Shown in pieces: positions 44,038-53,126 of a stretch of DNA of 64,000 nt; the stretch's first letter is position 1; the number at the start of each line of letters is the position of its first letter. The stretch lies in contig OZ244200.1 of the NCBI GenBank assembly GCA_965216845.1, positions 2,852,001 through 2,916,000 on the forward strand, read 5' to 3'. The notes beneath the pieces are model-generated. The model saw nothing but the letters and a program-made list of their open reading frames with translations, was not told the DNA's origin and searched no databases. The translations under genes were made by a program, and so were the position numbers. Source of the DNA: Panacagrimonas sp965216845 (GTDB lineage Bacteria > Pseudomonadota > Gammaproteobacteria > Nevskiales > Nevskiaceae).

Positions 44038-45816
44038 GTGTATCAAAGCTTTTTCAATCTGCGGGAGATGCCCTTCTCCATCACCCCGGACCCGGCATAC
44101 CTGTATATGTCGGCTCACCACCAGGAGGCTCTGGGCCACCTTCTGTACGGCACCGGGGAGTACGGCGGTTTCGTGCAGCTCACCGGCGAGGTCGGCACCG
44201 GCAAGACCACCATCATCCGCACCCTGCTGGAGCAACAGCTGGACGGCGTGAACGTGGCCATGATTCACAACCCGCGACAAAACGAGCGCGAGTTCGTGCA
44301 ATCGATTTGCGATGAGTTGCGGGTGGCGTACGGCAGCGCAGACGCCACACTCAAACAACTGGTGGACGCGCTCAATCAACACCTGTTGCAAGCGCACGCC
44401 GACGGCCAACGCACCGTGTTGATCATCGACGAGGCGCAAAACCTGGACCGCCCGGTGCTGGAGCAGGTTCGCCTGCTCACCAACCTGGAAACCGACAAGG
44501 CCAAGTTGCTGCGCATCATGCTGGTGGGCCAACCGGAGCTGGCGGTGCAACTGTCGGCGGCCGAGATGCGCCAGCTCGCCAGCCGCATCACCGCGCGCTA
44601 TCACCTGTCGCCGCTGAGCCCGCAGGAAACCGGCCGCTATATTCGTCACCGACTACGGGTTGCCGGCGCCAACGAGGATATTTTCAACGCTGCCGCCATC
44701 AACCAGATTCATCGGCATTCGCGGGGCATTCCGCGCATCATCAACGTGCTGTGCGACCGCGCCCTGCTCGGCGCCTATTCGCGCCATCAACGGGTGGTGA
44801 ACGCCAATATCGCGCGCGGCGCCATTGCCGAACTGCAGGGCACGGCCGGCGTCGACCGCCACGGGCCCGGCCACCGGCTCGGCAAGCTGCGGGCTGCCTT
44901 GCGCGATTTTCTGCGCAGTTTCCGGCGTCCCTTGAGCTGGGTTGACGGTGCGTTCATCGGCCTTGGCCTGATGATTATCGGCGCGCTGATCTATCAGGGC
45001 GCCCTGCATCAACCAGCGGGCACCGCCACTGCCAAGATCACAGCGGCCACGGCGCCGGTGTTGGCCGACCCGCCCACGTCCCGATCCGGGCAACCCGGCC
45101 TGAGTCCGCCGACGGATGAGGCAACCACCCAGCCGCCGGATGATCCGCAACCCACGCCCGCCGAACACCCGCTTGCCGAGCCGCCCGCCGAAGCATTCGA
45201 TGCAAGCATCGGACTGGATCAGGCCCTGACCGACGGCCTGCCCCTGTCCCGGCTCACCAGTGCATTGATTCGCTTGTGGGATCCGGTCATCACCATCGCC
45301 CCCGGAGAAAACGTCTGCCGTGCGCTCAAGGCCTCCGGGCTGGAATGCCTGCAGGCGCAACTGAGCTGGGATGAGCTGTTGAATATTGACCGGCCTGCCA
45401 TCCTTTCCCTGCGCGACGCCGGCCCAGAGCCGGCACATCTGTTGGTCGTGGCCATGAATCAAACCCGGGCGCTGGTGAAAACCAGGCACGCGCCGGTGTG
45501 GCTTGACCGCCAAAGTCTGGCCTCGGTATGGGACGGACAGGCGCTGCTGTTGTGGCGCAATGAGATTCCCGGCCTGGCGATTGGTCCCGGTTCGGACGCC
45601 GGCGCGATCCGATGGCTGAGACGACGCCTGGCGCAAGTTTCCGGGCAGCCCATCCCGGCGCAACCCAGCGGCGTATTCGACGCCACGCTCGAGGCCGATA
45701 TCCGCGAGTTTCAGGCGACCAACGGTCTGCACGTCGATGGTGTGGTCGGGCTGCGCACGCGCATCGCGCTGAGCGATGGCGCACCGGGCAACCCCAGCCT
45801 GAGCGCAGCGCCATGA
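44038..45816 (+). CDS. gspA: ExeA/GspA-type AAA+ ATPase with peptidoglycan-binding domain
   Basis: 592 residues, GTG start. MYQSFFNLREMPFSITPDP is the classic ExeA beginning; Walker A GEVGTGKTTIIRTL is near residue 50 and Walker B VLIIDEAQNL near residue 127. A membrane segment (WVDGAFIGLGLMIIGALIY) at about residue 301 leads to a periplasmic part with a C39-peptidase-like region and a C-terminal peptidoglycan-binding domain (REFQATNGLHVDGVVGLRT). In type II secretion ExeA and ExeB help the secretin pass and assemble at the cell wall. No other secretion genes are nearby. gspB overlaps its stop. Confidence 0.9.
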   Translation: MYQSFFNLREMPFSITPDPAYLYMSAHHQEALGHLLYGTGEYGGFVQLTGEVGTGKTTIIRTLLEQQLDGVNVAMIHNPRQNEREFVQSICDELRVAYGSADATLKQLVDALNQHLLQAHADGQRTVLIIDEAQNLDRPVLEQVRLLTNLETDKAKLLRIMLVGQPELAVQLSAAEMRQLASRITARYHLSPLSPQETGRYIRHRLRVAGANEDIFNAAAINQIHRHSRGIPRIINVLCDRALLGAYSRHQRVVNANIARGAIAELQGTAGVDRHGPGHRLGKLRAALRDFLRSFRRPLSWVDGAFIGLGLMIIGALIYQGALHQPAGTATAKITAATAPVLADPPTSRSGQPGLSPPTDEATTQPPDDPQPTPAEHPLAEPPAEAFDASIGLDQALTDGLPLSRLTSALIRLWDPVITIAPGENVCRALKASGLECLQAQLSWDELLNIDRPAILSLRDAGPEPAHLLVVAMNQTRALVKTRHAPVWLDRQSLASVWDGQALLLWRNEIPGLAIGPGSDAGAIRWLRRRLAQVSGQPIPAQPSGVFDATLEADIREFQATNGLHVDGVVGLRTRIALSDGAPGNPSLSAAP

Positions 45817-46598
45817 GTTACATCCTTGACGCACTGCGGCAGGCGGAAAAAGATCGTCAACTCGGCAAGACGCCAAGCCCGGCGGACCTGACGCCCGACA
45901 ACGCCCCCCCCCCGGCGCCAACGCGTCCCGGCACCCGTATCTGGCTGCTTGCGCTGTTCGCGGCCATTGCACTGGCGTGGATCTACTGGCCGCGAAGCTG
46001 GCTTGAACAGCCCGCACCCGCCGAAGCCGAGGCGGTCGCCGATTTCATCACGCAACCCACTGCGGCGCCATCGGCATCGGCTGAAGCCACACTCCCGGCA
46101 ACGCCGGATCAAGGCACACAACAAGATACTGCAACGCTGGCGCTGCAGCTGGATACCGACCTGCAACAGGATTTGCTGGCCGAACTGAGGCAGTTCGCCG
46201 ATGCCGCCATCGGTCGCGGCGCCGACCTCACGCACTTGTCGGATCTCACCGATCCGGCGGCGCAACAGGCAGTGCCCGCGCCGCCACCGCCAAGCCATGC
46301 CAAGCCGAAACCAGCGGCGGCCGAACCAACACCATCGCCCCCGGCAAGTCAGCCGCCGGTGGAAACGCCCGCACCGCTGCTACGCGATATGCCGGCCGGT
46401 TTCCGCAACCGATTCCCGCCGGTCAATGTCCAGGTTCACGTGTTCGACGCGCTGGCGCAAAATCGTTGGATCATGGTGGAAAACCAGCGTTATGCCGAAG
46501 GCGACGTGTTGAGCGTCGGGCCACGAATCGATCAGATTGCACGCGATGGCCTGGTGCTGATGTATCGCGGAGAAACGGTGTTCATCCCCCTCAACTGA
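45813..46598 (+). CDS. gspB: General secretion pathway protein GspB
   Basis: 261 residues; the ATG overlaps the preceding stop (ATGA). It begins MSYILDALRQAEKDRQLG, the recognisable GspB/ExeB start, followed by a membrane helix (IWLLALFAAIALAWIYW), a long proline/alanine-rich periplasmic linker and a C-terminal GspB domain (PPVNVQVHVFDALAQNRWIM, VENQRYAEGDVLSVG, VLMYRGETVFIPLN). It acts with the ATPase in secretin assembly. Confidence 0.9.
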   Translation: MSYILDALRQAEKDRQLGKTPSPADLTPDNAPPPAPTRPGTRIWLLALFAAIALAWIYWPRSWLEQPAPAEAEAVADFITQPTAAPSASAEATLPATPDQGTQQDTATLALQLDTDLQQDLLAELRQFADAAIGRGADLTHLSDLTDPAAQQAVPAPPPPSHAKPKPAAAEPTPSPPASQPPVETPAPLLRDMPAGFRNRFPPVNVQVHVFDALAQNRWIMVENQRYAEGDVLSVGPRIDQIARDGLVLMYRGETVFIPLN

Positions 46599-46782
46599 TT
46601 CGCGTTGCCTGGACTGGCGATTGCGAGCGCCTCGCCTCAAGCACAGCAGTGGAAACGACCGGCCGCGCAGTTCACGGCTTCGGGCAGAACCCTGGCCCGG
46701 GGACGGTGATTGATGCCGGGCCGAGGGCTACAAGGAAACATTCGACCGCGCCGGTGAACCAAGACAGTGGCTGCCATACCTC

Positions 46783-46807
46783 ATCAGGCATCGCCCAATG
46801 GCCTGAT
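46783..46807. terminator. Possible bidirectional hairpin between gspB and the phosphorylase gene
   Basis: ATCAGGC and GCCTGAT form a 7-bp stem around an 11-base loop in the 216-bp gap between two convergent genes. There is no T-run on either strand, so it is only a weak terminator candidate. Nothing else was recognised in this gap. Confidence 0.25.
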
Positions 46808-46814
46808 CAGCCCC

Positions 46815-47576
46815 TCAAGGCTTGGGTGAAGCGGACACCAACGTTGCGTGCAACAGCGCTTTGGCCTTGCGCACCCCGGCTTCGATCGACTGCGCAATTT
46901 CATCGTGAATCCCGGCGGTTCCGATGCCTGCGGCCCAGTTCACGCTGATGGCGATGCAGGCATAGGGCAAGCCCAGCTCGCCGGCGAGTGCGGCTTCGGG
47001 CATGCCGGTCATGCCCACCATGTCGCAACCGTCACGCGCCAGTCGTCTCACCTCCGCCGGGGTTTCCAGGCGCGGACCTTGGGTGATACCCATCACACCC
47101 TCACCTGCCAGGGCCACGCCGGCACGTTTGGCGGCGGCCATCAGGCGCACGCGCAAATCTGCACTGTAGGGCGCAGTGAAATCCAGATGATTCAGCGCAG
47201 CGTCCGGGCTACCATCCGAGAACGTGTGTTCACGGCCGAAGCTGTAATCGATGAGATCACCGGGAATGGCAATTTCCCCGGGAACAAACCATTTCGCAAT
47301 ACCGCCCACCGCCGCCGTTGATAACACCTGGTTTGCGCCCACATCCGCGAGTGCCCGCAGATTGGCGCGGTAGTTGATGCGATGTGGCGGAATCTTGTGC
47401 CCCTGGCCGTGACGCACCAAAAACACCACGTCGGTATTACCAATGCGGCCAAATAACAGCGGCGCGGACGGCGCACCGTACGACGTTTCACAAACGCGCC
47501 GTTCGATGACCTCCAGATCTGGCCATTGGTTGAGGCCGGTGCCACCAATGATGCCGATCAAATCCGATTTACTCAT
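46815..47576 (-). CDS. S-methyl-5'-thioinosine/thioadenosine phosphorylase
   Basis: 253-residue MtnP-family nucleoside phosphorylase. IIGGTGLNQWP, RHGQGHKIPPHRINYRANLR and MTGMPEAALAGELGLPYACI match the family. In Pseudomonas aeruginosa the close relative, also beside nagZ, was shown to act on methylthioinosine; the neighbouring hpt gene for hypoxanthine salvage makes that substrate plausible here. Start ATG 47576; its stop is at 46815. Two bases separate it from the hpt stop. Confidence 0.88.
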   Translation of the reverse strand: MSKSDLIGIIGGTGLNQWPDLEVIERRVCETSYGAPSAPLLFGRIGNTDVVFLVRHGQGHKIPPHRINYRANLRALADVGANQVLSTAAVGGIAKWFVPGEIAIPGDLIDYSFGREHTFSDGSPDAALNHLDFTAPYSADLRVRLMAAAKRAGVALAGEGVMGITQGPRLETPAEVRRLARDGCDMVGMTGMPEAALAGELGLPYACIAISVNWAAGIGTAGIHDEIAQSIEAGVRKAKALLHATLVSASPKP

Positions 47577-47578
47577 GG

Positions 47579-48148
47579 TTAGGTTTCGCTCACCGCGTAA
47601 ATCGCCGGCAGTTGCCGCCAATACTCTTTGTAATCCATGCCGCAGCCGAACACGTAGCGATCTTCCACTTGCAGGCCGATGTATTCGGCGTGTGCCTCAG
47701 GCACACGGCGCGTATGCATTTTTTCCGCCAGCACCGCCACTTCCAGACTCGCAGGTTGAAACTCCTGCAACGCCTTGCGAATCGCCACCAGGGTATGCCC
47801 TTCATCCAGAATATCGTCAATCACCAGCACGTTGCGATGCGCGATGCGCTCGGCTTGTGGCTGACGTTTCCAAACCAGACCGCCGCCGACGGTGGCGCCG
47901 CGATAACGGGTGGCCTGCAGATAATCCTGCTCGAACGGAAAATCCAGGCGTTTGCAAATTTCAGCGGTCGGCACCAAACCGCCGTTCATCACGCACATCA
48001 TCAACGGATTGCTGGCGGCGTAACGGCGGCAAATGGCATTGGCCAGACGATCGTAAGCCTGATTCACTGCGGCTGCGTCGTGCAGACAGTCGGCCTGTTG
48101 CAGGACGCGCCTGGCCTCGTCCAGCGCGCTTGGGTGATCAGCACTCAT
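47579..48148 (-). CDS. Hypoxanthine-guanine phosphoribosyltransferase
   Basis: 189 residues. Type I phosphoribosyltransferase: LMMCVMNGGLVPTAEICKRL, YRGATVGGG and the PRPP loop NVLVIDDILDEGHTL, then KEYWRQLPAIYA. It returns hypoxanthine or guanine to IMP or GMP. ATG 48148 overlaps the nagZ stop (ATGA). With the downstream phosphorylase it can recycle methylthioinosine-derived hypoxanthine. Confidence 0.92.
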   Translation of the reverse strand: MSADHPSALDEARRVLQQADCLHDAAAVNQAYDRLANAICRRYAASNPLMMCVMNGGLVPTAEICKRLDFPFEQDYLQATRYRGATVGGGLVWKRQPQAERIAHRNVLVIDDILDEGHTLVAIRKALQEFQPASLEVAVLAEKMHTRRVPEAHAEYIGLQVEDRYVFGCGMDYKEYWRQLPAIYAVSET

Positions 48149-49104
48149 CGGCGCAGGTACAGACGGCGCAACCGATTGCTGCGCACCGCGCTCACCCGAA
48201 TGTCCTTGAGCCCATCCAGCAAGCGGATGACCCCAGGACGGTCGTTGCACACCGGCAACATGTCGCAGCCGGCTTGCAGCGCCAGACGGGTTCTTGCCTC
48301 CAGATCACCCATTACGGCGGCGCCTTTCATACTCAGGTCATCGCAAAATAGGGCATTGGAAAAGCCCAGCTGCCGCCGCAACACCTCGCCGATCCAGCGT
48401 GCCGACAAGGAAGCCGGCGTTTCATCCAGCGCGGTATAACGCACGTGCGCCATCATCAGTGACTCGATGCCATCGGCAATCAGCGCGCGAAATGGTTGCA
48501 GTTCGGTCTGTTCGATCTCCGCCATCGGTCGGCGGTCGATCGGCAATTCCAGATGCGAATCCGCCGCCACCGCGCCGTGGCCGGGAAAGTGCTTGCCGGT
48601 GGCCGCCATGCCCGCCGCGTTCAGGCCACGACGAAACGCACGCGCCAGATCAATAACGATCTCAATGTCCTCCGCAAAGGCACGGTCTCCGATCACACCT
48701 GACACGCCGAGGTCGCGGTCCAACACCGGTGCGAAACATAGGTCGATGCCATAGTCGCCCAGCTCGCGACCGATGATTTGCCCCTGCTGTTGGGCGGATG
48801 CGCGCGCCGATTCGGCCGACTCAAGATAGCGATGCCCCAAATCACCCATCGCAGGAATGCGGCTGAAACCGACGCGGAAGCGCTGGATACGACCGCCTTC
48901 ATGATCCACCGCAACCAAGGGACGCGGCGTTTTGACGGTGTGAATTTCTTCACACAAGACGCGCAGCTGATCCGGATCGTGATAGTTGCGGGTGAACAAG
49001 ATCACGCCGCCCACCAGCGGGTGCGCCAGAATCTGGCGGTCCTCGGCGTCCAGCCGATGCCCGGCCACATCCACCATCAAGGGTCCAATCAATTCGGCGC
49101 TCAC
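48145..49104 (-). CDS. nagZ: Beta-N-acetylhexosaminidase NagZ
   Basis: Cytoplasmic glycoside hydrolase family 3 enzyme that removes N-acetylglucosamine from recycled anhydromuropeptides. 319 residues, GTG start. VAVDHEGGRIQRFR, NFAPVLD-like LCFAPVLDRDLG and KHFPGHGAVAADSH (with the catalytic Asp/His region) and FCDDLSMKGA are family motifs. It overlaps the L,D-transpeptidase stop and the hpt start by four bases each. Confidence 0.95.
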   Translation of the reverse strand: MSAELIGPLMVDVAGHRLDAEDRQILAHPLVGGVILFTRNYHDPDQLRVLCEEIHTVKTPRPLVAVDHEGGRIQRFRVGFSRIPAMGDLGHRYLESAESARASAQQQGQIIGRELGDYGIDLCFAPVLDRDLGVSGVIGDRAFAEDIEIVIDLARAFRRGLNAAGMAATGKHFPGHGAVAADSHLELPIDRRPMAEIEQTELQPFRALIADGIESLMMAHVRYTALDETPASLSARWIGEVLRRQLGFSNALFCDDLSMKGAAVMGDLEARTRLALQAGCDMLPVCNDRPGVIRLLDGLKDIRVSAVRSNRLRRLYLRR

Positions 49105-49577
49105 TCGTGCAACTCCACTTCACTGCCGGCTGGCAGGCGGTCAAAAAGTTGAATCACGGACGCATTGTCCATGCGTACGCAGCCCTTGGATCCGGGCGCG
49201 CCCAACCGCGTGATGGGTGGCGTGCCGTGGATATAGACATAACGCCGCATGGTATCCACACAGCCCAGCCGGTTGCGTCCCGGCTCACAACCCGACAGCC
49301 ACAGAATACGGGTCAATATCCAGTCGCGCCCGGGAAAGCGATCGTGCAATTCGGGCGACCAGATTTCACCGGTCGGACGACGCGCGCGAAACACCGCGCC
49401 CGGCGCCAGCGCGGCGCCGATCCTGGCACGCACGATGTGCTTGCCGCGCGGCGTGCATCCCGAGCCGTTGATTTCGCCAATGCCGTTGCCGCCGGTGGAC
49501 ACCGGCGCCTCCATCCACAGCCGACCCTGATCCCAGGCGCGCAGCGTTTGACGCGTCAAGTCGATCTCAAGATGCAT
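49101..49577 (-). CDS. YkuD-family L,D-transpeptidase
   Basis: 158 residues. The catalytic motif is intact: HGTPPITRLGAPGSKGCVRM with His, Ser-x-Gly-Cys and Arg. Known relatives crosslink wall peptides or attach lipoproteins. The chosen ATG (49577) begins MHLEIDLTRQTLRAWDQG at the domain start, with no signal peptide, and the upstream in-frame stretch does not supply a good one, so export is unexplained. It lies directly upstream of nagZ. Confidence 0.87.
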   Translation of the reverse strand: MHLEIDLTRQTLRAWDQGRLWMEAPVSTGGNGIGEINGSGCTPRGKHIVRARIGAALAPGAVFRARRPTGEIWSPELHDRFPGRDWILTRILWLSGCEPGRNRLGCVDTMRRYVYIHGTPPITRLGAPGSKGCVRMDNASVIQLFDRLPAGSEVELHE

Positions 49578-50043
49578 TCCAGCGGCGGAAAGGGTGAAGG
49601 GCGAGCTGATGATTGTAATAGCGGCGCTGATCGGTGACCTCTTGTCCCAGCCAGTCGGGGAGCAGCACGGCCTGATCTTCGCGGTCAAGCTCGACTTCGG
49701 CGATCACCAGGCCCGCGTTTTCAGCGGCGAACTCGTCAATCTCCCAGGTCAGGCCGTCGCGCTCCACATAGTGGCGGGTTTTCTGCAATCGCCCGACGCA
49801 GAGATTGTCCAGCATCTGGTGCGCCTCAGCCAGGTCAATGGGATATTCGTATTCGGCGCGCGACGCACCGACCACCGCCGCCTTGATATTGATGCGCGCC
49901 TGCTGGCCTTCGATCCGTACGCGCACCGATGCCTTGCCGCCTTCACCGCACAAATAACCCTGATCGAACGCCAGGCTGCGGCCGACTTCGGACCGCCATT
50001 GATCGTCCACCACCAGGAACTTTCTTTCAATTTCCAGAGGCAT
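49567..50043 (-). CDS. CYTH-domain triphosphate tunnel protein
   Basis: 158 residues. The N-terminal MPLEIERKFLV contains the ExExK triphosphate-binding signature, then KASVRVRIEGQQARINIKAA, TRHYVERDGLTWEIDEF and AEVELDREDQ provide the alternating basic and acidic tunnel strands. Bacterial relatives hydrolyse inorganic triphosphate or bind similar ligands; the substrate is unknown. Start 50043 overlaps the rlmD end by 17 bp and its stop overlaps the L,D-transpeptidase start. Confidence 0.9.
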   Translation of the reverse strand: MPLEIERKFLVVDDQWRSEVGRSLAFDQGYLCGEGGKASVRVRIEGQQARINIKAAVVGASRAEYEYPIDLAEAHQMLDNLCVGRLQKTRHYVERDGLTWEIDEFAAENAGLVIAEVELDREDQAVLLPDWLGQEVTDQRRYYNHQLALHPFRRWNAS

Positions 50044-51388
50044 GAGGTGAGTCGCCAACCGAGCTGTGAACAAACAACGCCATCGATTCAACATGCGCGG
50101 TGTGTGGAAACATGTCCATCACGCCGGTGCGCAGCAGTCGATAGCCGTATTCGTGGACCAGCCGCGCAGCGTCGCGCGCCAGCGTGCCGGGATGGCAGGA
50201 CACATAAAGCACGCGCGCAATGCCTTGTTTGCCAATCCATTCGGCCGCCACTTCGGCACCGGCGCGCGGCGGGTCCAGCAGCACCGCGTCAAAGTCTTGC
50301 CGCGACCAGGCGTGTTCTTCAAACGGCGCGAACAAATCTGCGGCCTCGAAACGAATGCTCGCACCTTGCGCCAGCGCGTTTTCCCGCGCGCGTTGAACCA
50401 GGGCCGGCTCACCTTCAACCGCGGTGAGCCGAGCGCCGGCCCTGGCCAGCGGCAAGGAGAAATTACCCAGACCGCAAAACAATTCCAATACATTTTCCCC
50501 ACCGCGCGGCTGCAACCAATCCAGTGCCTGCAGCACCGCCTTTTGACTGACCTCTGCGTGAATCTGCACGAAATCCGTGGGCTCAAAGCGCAGTCGGGTC
50601 TGACTGCCATCCGGAGAAAAATGTAACGGCGACGCCGGTGGCCGCATCGGCGCAATCGTCTTGGGGCCGCCGGTTTGCAGATACACATCAAAGCCTTCTG
50701 ACGTCGCCAGGGAATCAAGCTTTAACAAGTCCTGCGCGGTCGGCGTTTTGAGAACGCGGAATACCAGCGCCACCCGATCCGCGCAGGCAATTTCAATCTG
50801 CGGAATCTGATCGCGAATACTCAGTCCGGCAATACATTCGGCAAGTATCGTCAGCTTTTGACCAACACGCGCATCCAGCACCTGGCATTGCTGGATGCGC
50901 GCCAAACGCCGGCCGGAGCGATCACGAAAACCCACCAACACCCGATCCTCGGACGGCAGATATTTGACGCTCAGACGCGCGCGCCGCCGATACGCCTGGC
51001 TTGCGCCGCGCACCGCCGCCGCCAGCTGTTCGGGTTCCACCTTGCCGATGCGCTTCAGCGTTTCCAACAATCGCTGTTGCTTGAGCGTGATCTGCGCATC
51101 CGCCGAAAGGTGTTGCAGGCTGCAACCGCCGCAATCACCAAAATGCGCACAGGGCGGAGTGACCCGATCCGGCGAGGCTTGAATCACCGCTGTGACAAAG
51201 CCTTCGTCCGCGTTCTTGTTCATCCGCGAATAAGCAAAGCGCACCTGCTCATCCGGCAAGGCGCCGGCGATAAAACAAACCTTGCCGTCCACTCTGGCGA
51301 CGCCGCGCCCGTCTTCGGAAAGATCGGAAACGCAGGCTTCAAACTCGCCTTCGGGAACCGGCTTGCGCCGGCGATTCTTGCGGCTCAT
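50027..51388 (-). CDS. rlmD: 23S rRNA (uracil-1939-C5)-methyltransferase RlmD
   Basis: SAM-dependent RNA methyltransferase with an iron-sulfur cluster. 453 residues: TRAM-like N-terminus (DLSEDGRGVARVDGKVCFIAG), cysteine cluster CAHFGDCGGCSLQH, SAM-binding VLELFCGLGNFSLPLA, DPPRAGA and the catalytic nucleophile YVSCHPGTLARD. Overlaps the upstream exonuclease stop by four bases (ATGA). Confidence 0.94.
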   Translation of the reverse strand: MSRKNRRRKPVPEGEFEACVSDLSEDGRGVARVDGKVCFIAGALPDEQVRFAYSRMNKNADEGFVTAVIQASPDRVTPPCAHFGDCGGCSLQHLSADAQITLKQQRLLETLKRIGKVEPEQLAAAVRGASQAYRRRARLSVKYLPSEDRVLVGFRDRSGRRLARIQQCQVLDARVGQKLTILAECIAGLSIRDQIPQIEIACADRVALVFRVLKTPTAQDLLKLDSLATSEGFDVYLQTGGPKTIAPMRPPASPLHFSPDGSQTRLRFEPTDFVQIHAEVSQKAVLQALDWLQPRGGENVLELFCGLGNFSLPLARAGARLTAVEGEPALVQRARENALAQGASIRFEAADLFAPFEEHAWSRQDFDAVLLDPPRAGAEVAAEWIGKQGIARVLYVSCHPGTLARDAARLVHEYGYRLLRTGVMDMFPHTAHVESMALFVHSSVGDSPHASGN

Positions 51389-52164
51389 TCCACCCAGGCA
51401 GCCGAAAATTGCGCCCAGTGCGATTGCGCGCTTTGATCCAGAAACGCGCGCGCGCGCATCAACTCGGATGCGTACTCATCATCAGACAGATGCCCGCGCA
51501 TGAATTGAAAACGCAGATAAACCAGCCAGGTATTCATCACGTCGGTTTCACAATAAGCGCGGATGCCCGCCAAATCCCCCGACCGCCAAGCGTCAAAGAC
51601 TTTGGATCCATCCATGCCCAGCTTTCCGGGCAATCCCAGCAGAACCGCGATTTCCGTCAGCGGCGCGTTTTGTCGCCCAGTGTATAAAGCCAGCACGTCC
51701 ATCAAGTCGGTGTGCTGAAACTCATAGCGTTTGATATAGCTATTCCACTTGGTGTCGCGATCAAAAAAACCGTTATCCCAATAACGCTGCGCGCGCACGC
51801 CGTGAATCAAGGCGCGGTAATGCAGCACCGGCAAATCAAAACCGCCGCCATTCCAGGAAACCAGAATCGGACGATACTTTTCCACACCGTCAAAAAAACG
51901 CTGGATCAATTCCTCTTCGGACGCCGACTCATCGCCAATGGACCAGCAGCGAAAGGTATCCCGGGCGCGCAACACACAGGAAATGGCGACGATGCGCTGC
52001 AAGTGCGCCGGCTGAAACTCATGCCCTTTTTCCGCGCGACGCAGGGTGGTCATCGCCTGCCACACCTCATCATCGCCGCTCGAGTCCATGCCAAGAATCC
52101 GGCGCGCGCCGTCGATATCCGGAATGGTTTCGATATCAAAGACCAGGGTGGCGGGAAAGCTCAC
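51385..52164 (-). CDS. PolB-related 3'-5' exonuclease
   Basis: 259 residues, GTG start. DEDD-type nuclease of the Pfam PF10108 group: VFDIETIPD (first acidic pair), ILVSWNGGGFDLPVLHYR (third motif region) and a C-terminal YCETDVMNTWLVYLR with the last Asp. Predicted to remove nucleotides from 3' ends; the physiological substrate is not known. It is coupled to rlmD and follows cysM by 17 bp. Confidence 0.85.
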   Translation of the reverse strand: MSFPATLVFDIETIPDIDGARRILGMDSSGDDEVWQAMTTLRRAEKGHEFQPAHLQRIVAISCVLRARDTFRCWSIGDESASEEELIQRFFDGVEKYRPILVSWNGGGFDLPVLHYRALIHGVRAQRYWDNGFFDRDTKWNSYIKRYEFQHTDLMDVLALYTGRQNAPLTEIAVLLGLPGKLGMDGSKVFDAWRSGDLAGIRAYCETDVMNTWLVYLRFQFMRGHLSDDEYASELMRARAFLDQSAQSHWAQFSAAWVE

Positions 52165-52181
52165 GAATATCGACGCCTGAT

Positions 52182-53072
52182 CTATGAGGGAAAGACGCCA
52201 GTGGACACATAACGGTCACCGCGATCGCAAATAATGCAAACCACTACCGCATTTTCCAATTGCTTGCAGGTTTGAACCGCGGCGAAAATAGAACCGCCGG
52301 ACGATGGCCCGCAAAACAAGCCTTCGGCGGACGCCACCGTGCGCATCATGTTTTCCGCATCCTCGGCTTCGACTTCAATGATCCGGTCCAGCCGGCTGAC
52401 GTCATAAATACTGGGCTCGTATTCCTTGGGCCATTTGCGAATCCCGGGAATGGAAGATTCCCCGGCCGGATGAACACCGACCAGTTGAATAGCCGCGTTC
52501 TGCTCCTTCAGGAAACGGCCGGTTCCCATAATCGTGCCTGTGGTCCCCATGGTGGCGACAAAGTGCGTGATCTTGCCGTCGGTATCGCGCCAGATCTCCG
52601 GCCCGGTTCCTTCGTAGTGCGCGCGCGGATTGTCGGGGTTGGCGAACTGGTCCAGCACCTTCCCCTTGCCGTCCGACTGCATCTGCAAAGCCAGATCGCG
52701 TGCGTATTCCATGCCCTGCTCCTGGCTCACCAACACGATCTGAGCACCATAGGCTTTCATCTGCGCGCGACGCTCGGCGCTCATGTGCTCGGGCATGATC
52801 AGCGTCATGCGATAGCCGCGCATGGCGGCTGCCATCGCCAGGGCGATGCCGGTGTTGCCGGAGGTGGCTTCGATCAGCGTATCCCCCGGTTTGATCTCGC
52901 CGCGTTCTTCCGCGCGCCGGATCATGGAATCAGCGGGTCGGTCCTTGACCGATCCGGCCGGATTGTCCCCTTCCAGCTTGGCCAGCAGAATGTTGTTGCC
53001 GATGCCCGGCAGCCGTGTCAGTCGCACCAGCGGCGTGTTGCCGATGGTCTCGGCGAGGGTGATGGTTTTCAT
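52182..53072 (-). CDS. cysM: Cysteine synthase B
   Basis: PLP enzyme that makes cysteine from O-acetylserine and sulfide or thiosulfate. 296 residues. The PLP lysine lies in NPAGSVKDRPA, EATSGNTGIALA binds the substrate carboxylate, and the C-terminal GLFCGPSSGGSIFA positions the ring nitrogen. The short MRIPGIRKWPKEYEP-type loop SIPGIRKWPKEYEP fits CysM rather than CysK. First gene of the overlapping minus-strand run ending at the phosphorylase. Confidence 0.94.
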   Translation of the reverse strand: MKTITLAETIGNTPLVRLTRLPGIGNNILLAKLEGDNPAGSVKDRPADSMIRRAEERGEIKPGDTLIEATSGNTGIALAMAAAMRGYRMTLIMPEHMSAERRAQMKAYGAQIVLVSQEQGMEYARDLALQMQSDGKGKVLDQFANPDNPRAHYEGTGPEIWRDTDGKITHFVATMGTTGTIMGTGRFLKEQNAAIQLVGVHPAGESSIPGIRKWPKEYEPSIYDVSRLDRIIEVEAEDAENMMRTVASAEGLFCGPSSGGSIFAAVQTCKQLENAVVVCIICDRGDRYVSTGVFPS

Positions 53073-53126
53073 AGCCGCAGAATTCTAAGCCATGCGCCAG
53101 TCTGAGACGGGAAAAGGCCAATCTGA

